From NCBI GenBank assembly GCA_963730735.1, contig CAVSSX010000007.1, forward strand, positions 186,001 to 250,000: DNA of 64,000 bases, read 5' to 3'. The translations under genes were made by a program, and so were the position numbers. The stretch's first letter is position 1; every line of letters starts with the position of its first letter. A model generated the notes under the pieces. It saw nothing but the letters and a program-made list of their open reading frames with translations, was not told the DNA's origin and did not search any database. This DNA is from CAVSSX01 sp963730735. GTDB taxonomy: Bacteria; Actinomycetota; Acidimicrobiia; Acidimicrobiales; RAAP-2. Shown here in pieces: positions 41,051-48,131 of the stretch.

Positions 41051-41104
41051 GCGCGCACCTCGCCTCTACTGGCCCCGCGACTCACCGGGGCCTCTCGACC
41101 ATTG

Positions 41105-41130
41105 TTCCACTCTATGGAATGGTGCTTCCA
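41105..41130 (-). promoter_or_regulatory. Palindromic operator overlapping the thiolase promoter (IclR-type candidate)
   Basis: Three half-sites in a row: TTCCA (41105-41109), five bases, TGGAA (41115-41119), six bases, TTCCA (41126-41130). TGGAA/TTCCA inverted repeats are typical of IclR-family operators, and an iclR gene ends 50 bases upstream. On the minus strand a -10-like TAGAGT (41114-41109) lies inside the palindrome, so binding would occlude the promoter. Confidence 0.5.
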
Positions 41131-41180
41131 TCCGGCGCCGGCCCGCCGCGAGGTGAGGCCCGCCGCCGCGAGGAGACGGC

Positions 41181-42095
41181 TCAGCCCTGGGCCGGCCGAC
41201 GGCCACCGATGGCGTCGGTCACGGACTGGGCGGCCCGGAGGAGCGACGTGGCCATCGACTCGATCTCGGTCTGGTCGACCGGGCAGCTGAACCCCTTCAA
41301 CGTCATCGCCAGGGCCACGTCCCCCGCTCGGTCGAACACGGGGGCGGCCAAGCTCGAGAGGTCGTAGCGCTGGCCCGCCACCAGGTCACCGACCATGTAC
41401 CCCTCGCTGAACTGCGCCTGGTCGAGGAACTGGTCGAAGGTGTCGGCGAGGTCGCTCTCGTCGGACAGGACGTCGACCGACGCCAGCAGGGTCCGCACCC
41501 GGTCGATGCTGTCGCTGGCGATGGCACTCACCGAGTACCCGCGCCGGCGCACCACCTCGAGCGAGGAGACGAACCGCCGGCACCGGCCGGCGTCCCAGCC
41601 AGCGATGACCTCGTCGAGCCAGCACCGGAGCCGCTCCTCCTCCCACCAGGCCACGAAGATCGCCCCGATCGGCGGGACCAGCGGGATCCGTCGGGCCACC
41701 GGCAGGACCAGCAGTTCGCCCCGGGGTTCCTCGACCCTGGTCTTGCCGACGACCAGGATGGCGTCCTCGACCACGGCCGTGAGGAGGCACTCCAGGCCGA
41801 GCTCGGTCGCCAGGCAGGCGGCGGCCTCCTGGCCCAGGGCCACGGCCCGGTTCTGCCCGGACGCCGCTTCGCCCAGGGCGATGACCGCCGGGCCGAGGCA
41901 GTACCGGCGGTGGGCGTTCCTCGAGACATAGCCCGCCTTGACCAAGGTGGCCAAGATGGTGTGGCCGGTGGCCTTGGCCAGGTTGAGGCGGCGGGACAAG
42001 TCGGAGAGGGTGAAGGTCTCCGACTCGTGCTCGGCCAGGAAGTTCAACAGGTCGAGTGAGCGCTCGACGGCCGGACTCGTCCTGTTGGTCGACAT
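41181..42095 (-). CDS. IclR family transcriptional regulator
   Basis: 304 residues from ATG 42095. Winged helix: SPAVERSLDLLNFLAEHESETF, TLSDLSRRLNLAKATGHTIL. The effector domain includes LVVGKTRVEEPRGE, PLVPPIGAIFVAWWEEE and the ending LAAPVFDRAGDVALAMTLKG. The GTG/ATG further upstream (42131) is less likely because MSTNRTSP begins the family N-terminus and is preceded by a G-rich ribosome-binding site. Positioned just before the thiolase operon with a palindrome between them, it is the likely regulator of that operon. Intact. Confidence 0.9.
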   Translation of the reverse strand: MSTNRTSPAVERSLDLLNFLAEHESETFTLSDLSRRLNLAKATGHTILATLVKAGYVSRNAHRRYCLGPAVIALGEAASGQNRAVALGQEAAACLATELGLECLLTAVVEDAILVVGKTRVEEPRGELLVLPVARRIPLVPPIGAIFVAWWEEERLRCWLDEVIAGWDAGRCRRFVSSLEVVRRRGYSVSAIASDSIDRVRTLLASVDVLSDESDLADTFDQFLDQAQFSEGYMVGDLVAGQRYDLSSLAAPVFDRAGDVALAMTLKGFSCPVDQTEIESMATSLLRAAQSVTDAIGGRRPAQG

Positions 42096-42211
42096 GCCCC
42101 CGCCCCTACCTCCGTGCCGTGGCGCCGTCACCGACCTCGCCCCCGACGACGCCGCAGCCTACTGCGGGCCCGGGCTGGGCGCCCTGGTGGAGAGCGGCGG
42201 CGTGGGGCGGT

Positions 42212-43060
42212 TCAGGTCGGCTCGGAGGACGACCCGGCGTCGCCCAGCGCCCCGCCGGCGGGCACCGGCGGGGGAGTGTCCGAGGGGCTCGTCCCGGCCC
42301 TCGTCGACCGAATGTCAACGACGCCCGCCGGGGGCCGGCCGACGAGCCGGTCACGGGTGGCGTTGAGGATCTCGGCCAGGGCCGCCGGCTGCGTGAGCAT
42401 GACCTCGTGCCCGGCGTCGAGCTCGTGGACCGTCACCTCAGGACCGAGCCGTCGGATCATCTCCTCCTGGGTGGCCCACGGGACCGCCAGGTCCTGGCGC
42501 AGCCGGACGTAGGACCGGGGCACCGTCGACGCCCGCCCCCAGTGCACCCGGTCGGTGAAGAAGCGCATCGACTCCGGGCCGACCTGCCGCAGGACGTCGG
42601 CCAGCTGAGCCTCGTCGAGGTCGTTACCCAAGAGGGCGGTGTGGTGCGCCGCCGAGAGCTCGCTCCGCTCACCCGGGCCGGTGCGCAACCGCTCGTCGGC
42701 CGCCGCCCGCTCGCCGGGGGCGAGCGTCGACTGGACGGAGTCACCGTCGGCGACGGTGAGGCACGAGACGAAGACCAAATGGGCGCACCGGCCGCCGAGG
42801 AGGCGGGCCACCACCGGCAGGGTGACGCCGCCGAGCGAGTGGCCCACCACCACCACCTCGTCGAACCCGGCGGCGTCCAGGTCGGCCACCACCGAGGCCG
42901 CCGCCCCCTCGATCGTGACGTCGTCGAGCGCCGCCGGGTGGGCGCCGCGACCGGGCAGGTCGACGGCCAGCGCCGGCGCCGACAGGTGGGGCACCAGCTC
43001 CGACCAGCACCAGGCGCCGTGGTAGCCCCCGTGCACCAGCACGAACCGGGGATCAGCCAC
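42212..43060 (-). CDS. Alpha/beta-fold hydrolase (MenH/salicylate-esterase-like)
   Basis: 282 residues from GTG 43060. RFVLVHGGYHGAWCWSELVPHL gives the HGG oxyanion motif, VVVGHSLGG the nucleophile elbow, and HELDAGHEVMLTQPAALAEIL the catalytic His region. This is the plant-esterase-like subgroup of alpha/beta hydrolases. The last 30 residues are disordered and proline/serine-rich. It follows the binding-protein gene, from which it is separated by a strong hairpin, so it probably has its own promoter. Confidence 0.8.
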   Translation of the reverse strand: MADPRFVLVHGGYHGAWCWSELVPHLSAPALAVDLPGRGAHPAALDDVTIEGAAASVVADLDAAGFDEVVVVGHSLGGVTLPVVARLLGGRCAHLVFVSCLTVADGDSVQSTLAPGERAAADERLRTGPGERSELSAAHHTALLGNDLDEAQLADVLRQVGPESMRFFTDRVHWGRASTVPRSYVRLRQDLAVPWATQEEMIRRLGPEVTVHELDAGHEVMLTQPAALAEILNATRDRLVGRPPAGVVDIRSTRAGTSPSDTPPPVPAGGALGDAGSSSEPT

Positions 43061-43084
43061 GCCGGACCACCGGTGTCCGGACGC

Positions 43085-43124
43085 GGCAACGCCGGGCCCG
43101 GAGGATCCCGGACCCGGCGTTGCC
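43085..43124 (-). terminator. Terminator hairpin after the binding-protein gene
   Basis: 17-bp stem with one mismatch (43085-43101 against 43108-43124) and a six-base loop, about 60 bases beyond the binding-protein stop. No U-tract follows, as is common in high-GC actinobacteria. Confidence 0.6.
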
Positions 43125-43182
43125 GGTACGCACGTTGCTGCCGAGGCCGTTCGAGACGACCACCGGTCGAACCTCCGGGCGA

Positions 43183-44373
43183 CTAGTTGCCGGGGTTGGC
43201 CGGGATCTCGGCGAAGTTGTAGGTCGCCAGGAGCTTCTTGCCCGCCGGGCCGTCCGACCCGAGCTTGACCACCTGGACCTGGTTCATCAGCGTGTGCTCC
43301 GAGTCCGCCTTGTACGGCCCGCAGGCACCCGTGTACTTGATCTTGTTGATCTGGCTGGTGATGGCCGAGTGCGACAGGTTGCCCCCGTCGGCCTGGATGG
43401 CCTTGCGCAGCATGTACACGGCGTCGTAGCTGGCCGGGTCGTCGGCCGCCGACTGCGTGACGTTGAACTTCGCCTTGTAGGCCGACACGAACGCCTTGGC
43501 CTGCGAGGTGGTGTTCACGTCCGGGTCGCAGTAGGGCGTGTAGTCGAAGTTCTTCAGGTCGGCCGCCGACGCCAGCTTGAACGCCTGGATCGAGTTGTCG
43601 GCCTGGGCCCCCATGATCGGGCCGGTGTAGCCGTTCTGCGCCAGCTGGGTGACCAGCAGGCCGTCGGTGACCGGGAACGAGTTGATGAACACGGCGTCGG
43701 TGCCCTTCACGGCCAGGACCGCCTGGGTGGCGTCGGTCACGCCATCGGCCTCGCTCCGCTGCACGAAGTTCTTGACCCCGTCCTTCTTCAAGAAGTTGTG
43801 CTCGAAGTCGGCCGAGGCCTCCGAGGCGGCGTCGGTCGTGTAGATCTGACCGACGCTCTTCGGCTTGATCACCGTGGCGACGTACTTGGCGCCGGCCTGA
43901 GCGGTGTTGTAGTCGATCGGGTTGACGTCCCAGAAGTTGTTCAGGTGCGTGTTGGTGTAGTCGGTCAGCGGACCACTGGTCATGGCGAACACCGGCACGC
44001 CCGACTGCTTGATCAGCTGCTCGGTCGCCTGGACCTGGTCGTCGACGAAGGGGCCGATGATGGCGGTCGGGTTGGTCCCGAGCGCCTGCTGGGTGGCCGT
44101 GACCGCCTGGGCCGGGGTGACGTTGGCGTCGTAGAACTTGACCTGGACCTTGTGCCCGTCCATACCGCCCGAGGCGTTGATCTGGTCGACGGCCAGGGTC
44201 ACCGGGTCGTTGGCCGTGGGGCTGGCGTTCGGGCCGGTCTCGATGCCGAGGAAGGCGATGACGACCGGCGCCTTGGTGGCGGCGCCGGCGGTGGCGCCGA
44301 GCGGGACGCCGACGATGCCGGCGGTCAGGCCGGCGGCGCCGAGCCACGGCACGAACTTACGTGAGAGTCGCAT
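43183..44373 (-). CDS. Branched-chain amino acid-type ABC transporter substrate-binding protein (orphan)
   Basis: 396 residues from ATG 44373, preceded by a good Shine-Dalgarno (AGGGGGA). A Sec signal peptide (MRLSRKFVPWLGAAGLTAG...GATAGAA) is present without a lipobox Cys, so the protein is probably secreted or held by other means. The mature part is a type I periplasmic-binding fold of the LivJ family: VVIAFLGIETGPNA, AVDQINASGGMDGHKVQV, IIGPFVDDQVQATEQLIK, DPASYDAVYMLRKAI. No permease or ATPase genes are nearby. It may bind the acid degraded by the thiolase-mutase-ligase enzymes; that is inference from location. Confidence 0.88.
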   Translation of the reverse strand: MRLSRKFVPWLGAAGLTAGIVGVPLGATAGAATKAPVVIAFLGIETGPNASPTANDPVTLAVDQINASGGMDGHKVQVKFYDANVTPAQAVTATQQALGTNPTAIIGPFVDDQVQATEQLIKQSGVPVFAMTSGPLTDYTNTHLNNFWDVNPIDYNTAQAGAKYVATVIKPKSVGQIYTTDAASEASADFEHNFLKKDGVKNFVQRSEADGVTDATQAVLAVKGTDAVFINSFPVTDGLLVTQLAQNGYTGPIMGAQADNSIQAFKLASAADLKNFDYTPYCDPDVNTTSQAKAFVSAYKAKFNVTQSAADDPASYDAVYMLRKAIQADGGNLSHSAITSQINKIKYTGACGPYKADSEHTLMNQVQVVKLGSDGPAGKKLLATYNFAEIPANPGN

Positions 44374-44390
44374 TGAGTTCCCCCTGTGCG

Positions 44391-44406
44391 GTGAACGATT
44401 GTTCAC
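44391..44406 (-). promoter_or_regulatory. Perfect palindrome GTGAAC-N4-GTTCAC in the binding-protein leader
   Basis: Six-base arms around GATT, ending 18 bases before the start codon and downstream of the candidate promoter. Position and symmetry suit a repressor site (TetR- or GntR-like). Confidence 0.45.
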
Positions 44407-44439
44407 AATGGTGAATACGGAGTTCTGGATTTGAGAAGC

Positions 44440-44468
44440 ATGATGGCTGAGTGACGTGAAGAAGTCAA
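44440..44468 (-). promoter_or_regulatory. Candidate promoter of the binding-protein gene
   Basis: On the minus strand TTGACT (44468-44463) and CATCAT (44445-44440) are separated by 17 bases, in a locally AT-richer stretch. A leader of about 60 bases would contain the palindrome at 44391-44406. Confidence 0.4.
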
Positions 44469-44495
44469 ATCAGCGACGGAATTGTTGCCTAACGA

Positions 44496-44508
44496 TGACG
44501 TTTCGTCA
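44496..44508. promoter_or_regulatory. Second palindrome TGACG-TTT-CGTCA
   Basis: Perfect five-base arms, located about 30 bases upstream of the candidate -35 of the binding-protein gene, an activator-like position. The rest of the gene-free stretch 44374-44697 shows no coding pattern. Confidence 0.35.
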
Positions 44509-44697
44509 CAAACCTGCGTAGGTTCGGGAGAGCGAGGCTGGTCCCGGCGTCGCGTGGCCCCGCGGGTCCGGCATCGAAGGGCCGGTTACCGGCGTTGGTC
44601 GCATCGACGGGTCCGCCGACCCGGACGCCGCCAGGTTACGTCATCGGGTTTGCCGACGACAAAACGACTAAGAATCTGCGTTGGCGATCCCTGATCG

Positions 44698-44714
44698 GCC
44701 CCGACGCTCGGGGC
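44698..44714 (-). terminator. Short hairpin after the acetyltransferase gene
   Basis: Seven-bp perfect stem GCCCCGA/TCGGGGC with a three-base loop, 15 bases after the stop at 44729. Weak but well placed. Confidence 0.35.
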
Positions 44715-44728
44715 GGGTGGTGACCGGG

Positions 44729-45205
44729 TCAGCGGGGCTGGTCGTTGCCGGATCCGAGCTGGCGTCGGTAGACGTTCGTCTCCCGGCGCTCGAACCCCAG
44801 ACGCTGGTACAGCCGGTTGGCCGCCTCCCGGCTCGGGCGCGAGGTCAGGTCCACCGTCCGGGCCCCGTCCCGCTCGGCCTGGGCCAGCGCCGCCTCGGTC
44901 AGGGCCGCACCGGCGCCCGCCCCCCGGGCCGACTCGTCGACCACCACGTCCTCGATGACCGCCCGGACGCCGGTCGGCACCCGGAACACGGCCAGCGACA
45001 GGACGCCGATGATCCGTCGATCGACATCCCGGGCGACGAAGAGGGTCGTCGCCGGCGAGCCGACCACCGCCTCGAGCTCGTAGGCCGTGGGGGGTGGCGT
45101 CGAGGACGACAGCTGCGGGATCAGCAGGTGCAGGGCGCCGAGCAGCTCGGCGTCGGCCACCACCGCCGCCTCGACGCTCACCGCCGGGCGGTCGGTCTCA
45201 GCCAC
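44729..45205 (-). CDS. GNAT family N-acetyltransferase
   Basis: 158 residues. The acetyl-CoA-binding motif A is IEDVVVDESARGAGAGAALTEAAL (R-G-x-G-x-G/A), preceded by GVLSLAVFRVP and followed by RTVDLTSRPSREAANRLYQRLGFERRETNVYR, which is the common C-terminal pattern of GNAT enzymes. Acceptor unknown. It lies 24 bases after the NUDIX gene on the same strand and is probably cotranscribed. Confidence 0.85.
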   Translation of the reverse strand: MAETDRPAVSVEAAVVADAELLGALHLLIPQLSSSTPPPTAYELEAVVGSPATTLFVARDVDRRIIGVLSLAVFRVPTGVRAVIEDVVVDESARGAGAGAALTEAALAQAERDGARTVDLTSRPSREAANRLYQRLGFERRETNVYRRQLGSGNDQPR

Positions 45206-45229
45206 CGGACCGCCCCATCAGGTGTGGCG

Positions 45230-45928
45230 TCATTCGTCGTCCGGGGTGCCCCGCCAGGTCGGCTGGCGGACCCGGTCGTACAGGACGTCGCGGTGCTCGC
45301 CCCGGATGGCGGCGAACACGTGCTCCCCCCACCGTTCGACACCGACCAGTGGCGAGGGGAGGGACTCGGGCGCGAACCAGCCGACGTCCTGGCACTCGAG
45401 CGGGTGCGGCTGGAGCTCCCCGCCGACGGCCCGGCAGTAGAACACCAGCGAGTAGAGCGGGATCCGGGTGAACCCGAGCCGCAGACCGTCCAGCACGGCG
45501 ATGAGGCGCACCGGCTCGACCTCGATGCCCGTCTCCTCCTGGACCTCCTTGGCCACCACCTCGGCGGCCGAGTACCCGACGTCGCACCATCCGGTCGGGT
45601 AGAGCCACACGCCGGAGTCGGACCGCTGGATCAACAGCAGCTCGCCCTTGTCGTTGCCGACCGCCGCGCCGACCGCCACCTTGGGGGTGACGTAGCCCGG
45701 GATGCCCTTGCCCACCGTCGACAGCCACTCCTGGACCAGGCCCGACGCGTCCTCGACGCCGTCGGCCCCCTCGTCGGCCACCACCCGGATGTCCGCCGCC
45801 ACGTGCAGGATCTCCTCGAACCGCTCCTGCTCGTACAGGCTCTCGGTGAAGCCGAGCCCGGTGCGGGCGATGGCGGCCAGGCTCTCGCTCCAGCGCAGCA
45901 GCATCCGGGTGGGAACGGCGGGATCCAC
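45230..45928 (-). CDS. NUDIX hydrolase with an N-terminal helical domain
   Basis: 232 residues. The N-terminal part (RWSESLAAIARTGLGFTESLYEQERFEEILHVAADI) matches the helical domain of ADP-ribose/nucleoside-diphosphate NUDIX enzymes. The NUDIX box reads GWCDVGYSAAEVVAKEVQEETG: the metal-binding EVQEE core is intact, but the first conserved Glu is Tyr and the Arg is Lys. The enzyme likely hydrolyses a nucleoside diphosphate derivative. The unusual box could lower activity or change specificity. Confidence 0.85.
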   Translation of the reverse strand: MDPAVPTRMLLRWSESLAAIARTGLGFTESLYEQERFEEILHVAADIRVVADEGADGVEDASGLVQEWLSTVGKGIPGYVTPKVAVGAAVGNDKGELLLIQRSDSGVWLYPTGWCDVGYSAAEVVAKEVQEETGIEVEPVRLIAVLDGLRLGFTRIPLYSLVFYCRAVGGELQPHPLECQDVGWFAPESLPSPLVGVERWGEHVFAAIRGEHRDVLYDRVRQPTWRGTPDDE

Positions 45929-46011
45929 GGGATGACGCTACCGCGGCGGGGCTCGGCCGACGACCTCGACGGGCGGTGCCGCCGACGGCCGAAGATCGAT
46001 CAGAATGGGCC

Positions 46012-46206
46012 ATGCCCGTCAACGAGGACTGCCGCCACTACGTGATGCAGAGCACGCCCCGGGGCGACAAGCTCGAGCGCTGCAAGATCGACGCCAACGA
46101 GCCACTCCCCTTCGCCTGCCCCGACGGCTGCCTGTTCTACGAACCCCGGCACGTGTCCTCAGCCGGGTGGCAGGTGCCGACCGACGACGAGCCGCCGTCG
46201 GCCTGA
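46012..46206 (+). CDS. Four-cysteine mini-protein, function unknown
   Basis: 64 residues from ATG 46012 (an in-frame ATG does not exist closer to a ribosome-binding site). Cysteines at positions 7, 24, 36 and 40 (EDCRHYVMQ, LERCKID, FACPDGCLFYEP) could bind zinc or an iron-sulfur cluster. The rest is acidic and polar. It stands alone on the plus strand between minus-strand genes and converges with the NIL protein. I recognise no named family. Confidence 0.6.
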   Translation: MPVNEDCRHYVMQSTPRGDKLERCKIDANEPLPFACPDGCLFYEPRHVSSAGWQVPTDDEPPSA

Positions 46207-46217
46207 GGGCGTCCCGG

Positions 46218-46457
46218 TCAGCTCTCGAGGACGTCGCCGAGGAGATCGACGCCGATCCCCTCGGCTCGCAACCAGTCCACGCCGGCCTCCACCGAGCGGG
46301 CGTCGCCGTCCAGCTCGCAGACGATCCACCCCTGCCCGTCCTCGACGTTGGCCCGCCGGATGTTCGGCTCGAGGTCGAAGTCGCGCACCAACCGGGCCAG
46401 GACCGGCTGGCGGACCAGGGACTCGGGGAAGGTGAGCTTCACCCGCACTTGGGTCAC
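46218..46457 (-). CDS. NIL domain protein
   Basis: 79 residues: VRVKLTFPESLVRQPVLARLVRDFDLEPNIRRANVED and GWIVCELDGDARSVEAGVDWLRAEGIGVDLL match the ACT-like NIL domain, best known as the C-terminal substrate-sensing domain of methionine ABC transporter ATPases and ferredoxins. As a stand-alone protein its ligand is unknown. The GTG start overlaps the larE stop (GTGA), so it is translated with LarE; a role in sulfur or methionine sensing is possible. Confidence 0.85.
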   Translation of the reverse strand: MTQVRVKLTFPESLVRQPVLARLVRDFDLEPNIRRANVEDGQGWIVCELDGDARSVEAGVDWLRAEGIGVDLLGDVLES

Positions 46458-47344
46458 GAGCCCACCGCCGGCGGCCGGTCGTGTTCGGACGGGGCCAGCC
46501 CGGCGTCGGTCAGCACTCGGTTGAGGCTGCCCGAACGGAATCCCTCGAGGTCGAGCGACACGTAGGCGTACCCGGCCCGGTGCACGGCGGCCACGACCTC
46601 GGCCCGGCGGGCCACCACCTGGGTCAGCACGGCGTCGTCGACCTCGAGCCGGGCCACGTCACCGTGGTGGCGCACCCGGAGCTGGCCCAGTCCCATGGCC
46701 CGCAGGGCCGACTCGGCCCGGGCCACCGAGCTGAGCGTGGTCAGGGTGACCGGGGTGCCGTAGGGGACCCGGGAGGCCAGGCAGGCGGCGGCCGGCTTGT
46801 CCCACGTGCGCAGGCCCAGGGACCGGGACCAGCGCCGGACGTCCTCCTTGGTGAACCCGGCCTCGACCATGGGGAAGCGGGCGCCCCCTTCTGCCGCCGC
46901 CGCCTGGCCGGGCCGGAAGTCGCCCAGGTCGTCGACGTTCACCCCGAGGACGACGGTGGCCGCCTCGAGCTCGGCCAGCGGCCCGAGCGCCGCCATCAGC
47001 GCCGACTTGCAGCGGGCACAGCGGTCGGTCCCATTGGCCGCGTAGCGGGGATCGTCGAGCTCGTCGGTCTCGACCGTCCGCCAGCGCAGTCCCCACTCCT
47101 CCGCCAACTGCCGGCAGTCGACCAGCTCCTCGGGGGCCAGCGACGGCGAGACGGCGGTGACGCAGAGCACCCGCTCGGGGCCCAGCAGCTCGGTGGCCAC
47201 GAAGGCCAGGAAGGCCGAGTCGGCACCCCCGCTGAAGGCCACGACCACCCGGTCCAGGCGACCGAGCTCGGCCCGCAGGCCGTCGAGGCCGCCGCCCGGA
47301 CCGGCGTCGGCTCGGGCGACCGGTGGCGCCGACGTCGGGCTCAC
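46454..47344 (-). CDS. larE: ATP-dependent sacrificial/iron-sulfur sulfurtransferase LarE
   Basis: 296 residues from GTG 47344 (overlapping the chdC stop). PP-loop VVAFSGGADSAFLAFVA, then GTDRCARCKSALM, GVNVDDLGDFRPGQAAA and WDKPAAACLASRVPYGTPV. LarE inserts sulfur into the nickel-pincer precursor. Three cysteines (the CxxC pair and the one in CLASR) are present, the pattern of LarE forms thought to carry a [4Fe-4S] cluster rather than sacrifice a single Cys. It is 14 kb from larB-larC. The enzyme LarA itself is not in the window. Confidence 0.9.
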   Translation of the reverse strand: MSPTSAPPVARADAGPGGGLDGLRAELGRLDRVVVAFSGGADSAFLAFVATELLGPERVLCVTAVSPSLAPEELVDCRQLAEEWGLRWRTVETDELDDPRYAANGTDRCARCKSALMAALGPLAELEAATVVLGVNVDDLGDFRPGQAAAAEGGARFPMVEAGFTKEDVRRWSRSLGLRTWDKPAAACLASRVPYGTPVTLTTLSSVARAESALRAMGLGQLRVRHHGDVARLEVDDAVLTQVVARRAEVVAAVHRAGYAYVSLDLEGFRSGSLNRVLTDAGLAPSEHDRPPAVGS

Positions 47345-48039
47345 CGGGCCCCGACCTGGTCCAGCACCTGGTCGAGCCGGCCCACCATGCCGGTGTAGAA
47401 GGGGCCGAACTCGGCGTAGCGGGCCGACGCCTCGTCGAAGCGCATCTCGTAGACGCACGCCTTGAGGTCGTCGGGATGCACCCCGAACAGCGTCACGCCC
47501 CACTCCCAGTCGTCGAGGCCGGTCGAGCCGGTGATCAGCTGGACGATGCGGCCCCGGTAGTTCCGGCCCGACATCCCGTGGGCCCGCATGAGGGCCGACC
47601 GGGCCTCGAAGTCGAGGGCGTACCAGTTGTGCTCGGGCTCCCGGCGCTTGGACATCGGGTAGAAGCAGAACGCCCGCATGCCCTCGGGCGGCAGCTCGGG
47701 GAACAAGCGGGCCTGCTGCATCTCGACCGGGACGTTGGCGGCGTACTCGGAGAGCTCGGTCAACGAGACGTAGGACGTCGCCACCTGCAGCCCGGCCCGC
47801 TGGACGGCGGTCTGGAAGGCCCGCAACTGCCACAGGTCCGGCCCCACGACCATGAACGCCAGGTCACCCTTGTGGCCGAGCAGGCCCACCGTGACGACCT
47901 GGTTGCCGTCCTTGGTGGCCCGGGCCTCGGCCTCGGCGATCGCCCCCTGGTCCACCGGGCCGACCACCCGGCAGAAGAGGTGGAGCACCGCCCAGCCCTC
48001 GGTCGGCGCCAGGGGCTCGGGCGGGGAGGTGGCCGGCAC
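47341..48039 (-). CDS. chdC: Coproheme decarboxylase / chlorite dismutase family (HemQ)
   Basis: About 232 residues from the GTG at 48039; the longer reading to 48090 would begin inside the groEL terminator hairpin. Family motifs: AFCFYPMSKRRE, NWYALDFEARSALMRAHGMSGRNYRGRIVQLITGSTGLDDWEWGVTLF and VYEMRFDEASARYAEFGPFY, typical of the actinobacterial ChdC that decarboxylates coproheme to haem b in the coproporphyrin-dependent pathway. The neighbours larE and NIL are translationally coupled to it. Confidence 0.9.
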   Translation of the reverse strand: MPATSPPEPLAPTEGWAVLHLFCRVVGPVDQGAIAEAEARATKDGNQVVTVGLLGHKGDLAFMVVGPDLWQLRAFQTAVQRAGLQVATSYVSLTELSEYAANVPVEMQQARLFPELPPEGMRAFCFYPMSKRREPEHNWYALDFEARSALMRAHGMSGRNYRGRIVQLITGSTGLDDWEWGVTLFGVHPDDLKACVYEMRFDEASARYAEFGPFYTGMVGRLDQVLDQVGAR

Positions 48040-48062
48040 GAGGGTCAGTCTACGGACCGACG

Positions 48063-48095
48063 CGACAGTGGGGCGCCCGGGGCGCCCCACTGTCG
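48063..48095 (-). terminator. Terminator hairpin after groEL
   Basis: Perfect 15-bp stem (48063-48077 with 48081-48095) and a three-base loop, 37 bases beyond the groEL stop and just before chdC. Confidence 0.7.
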
Positions 48096-48131
48096 TGCAC
48101 GTCGTTCGGGGCGCTCGGCCCCCGGGTCGAC

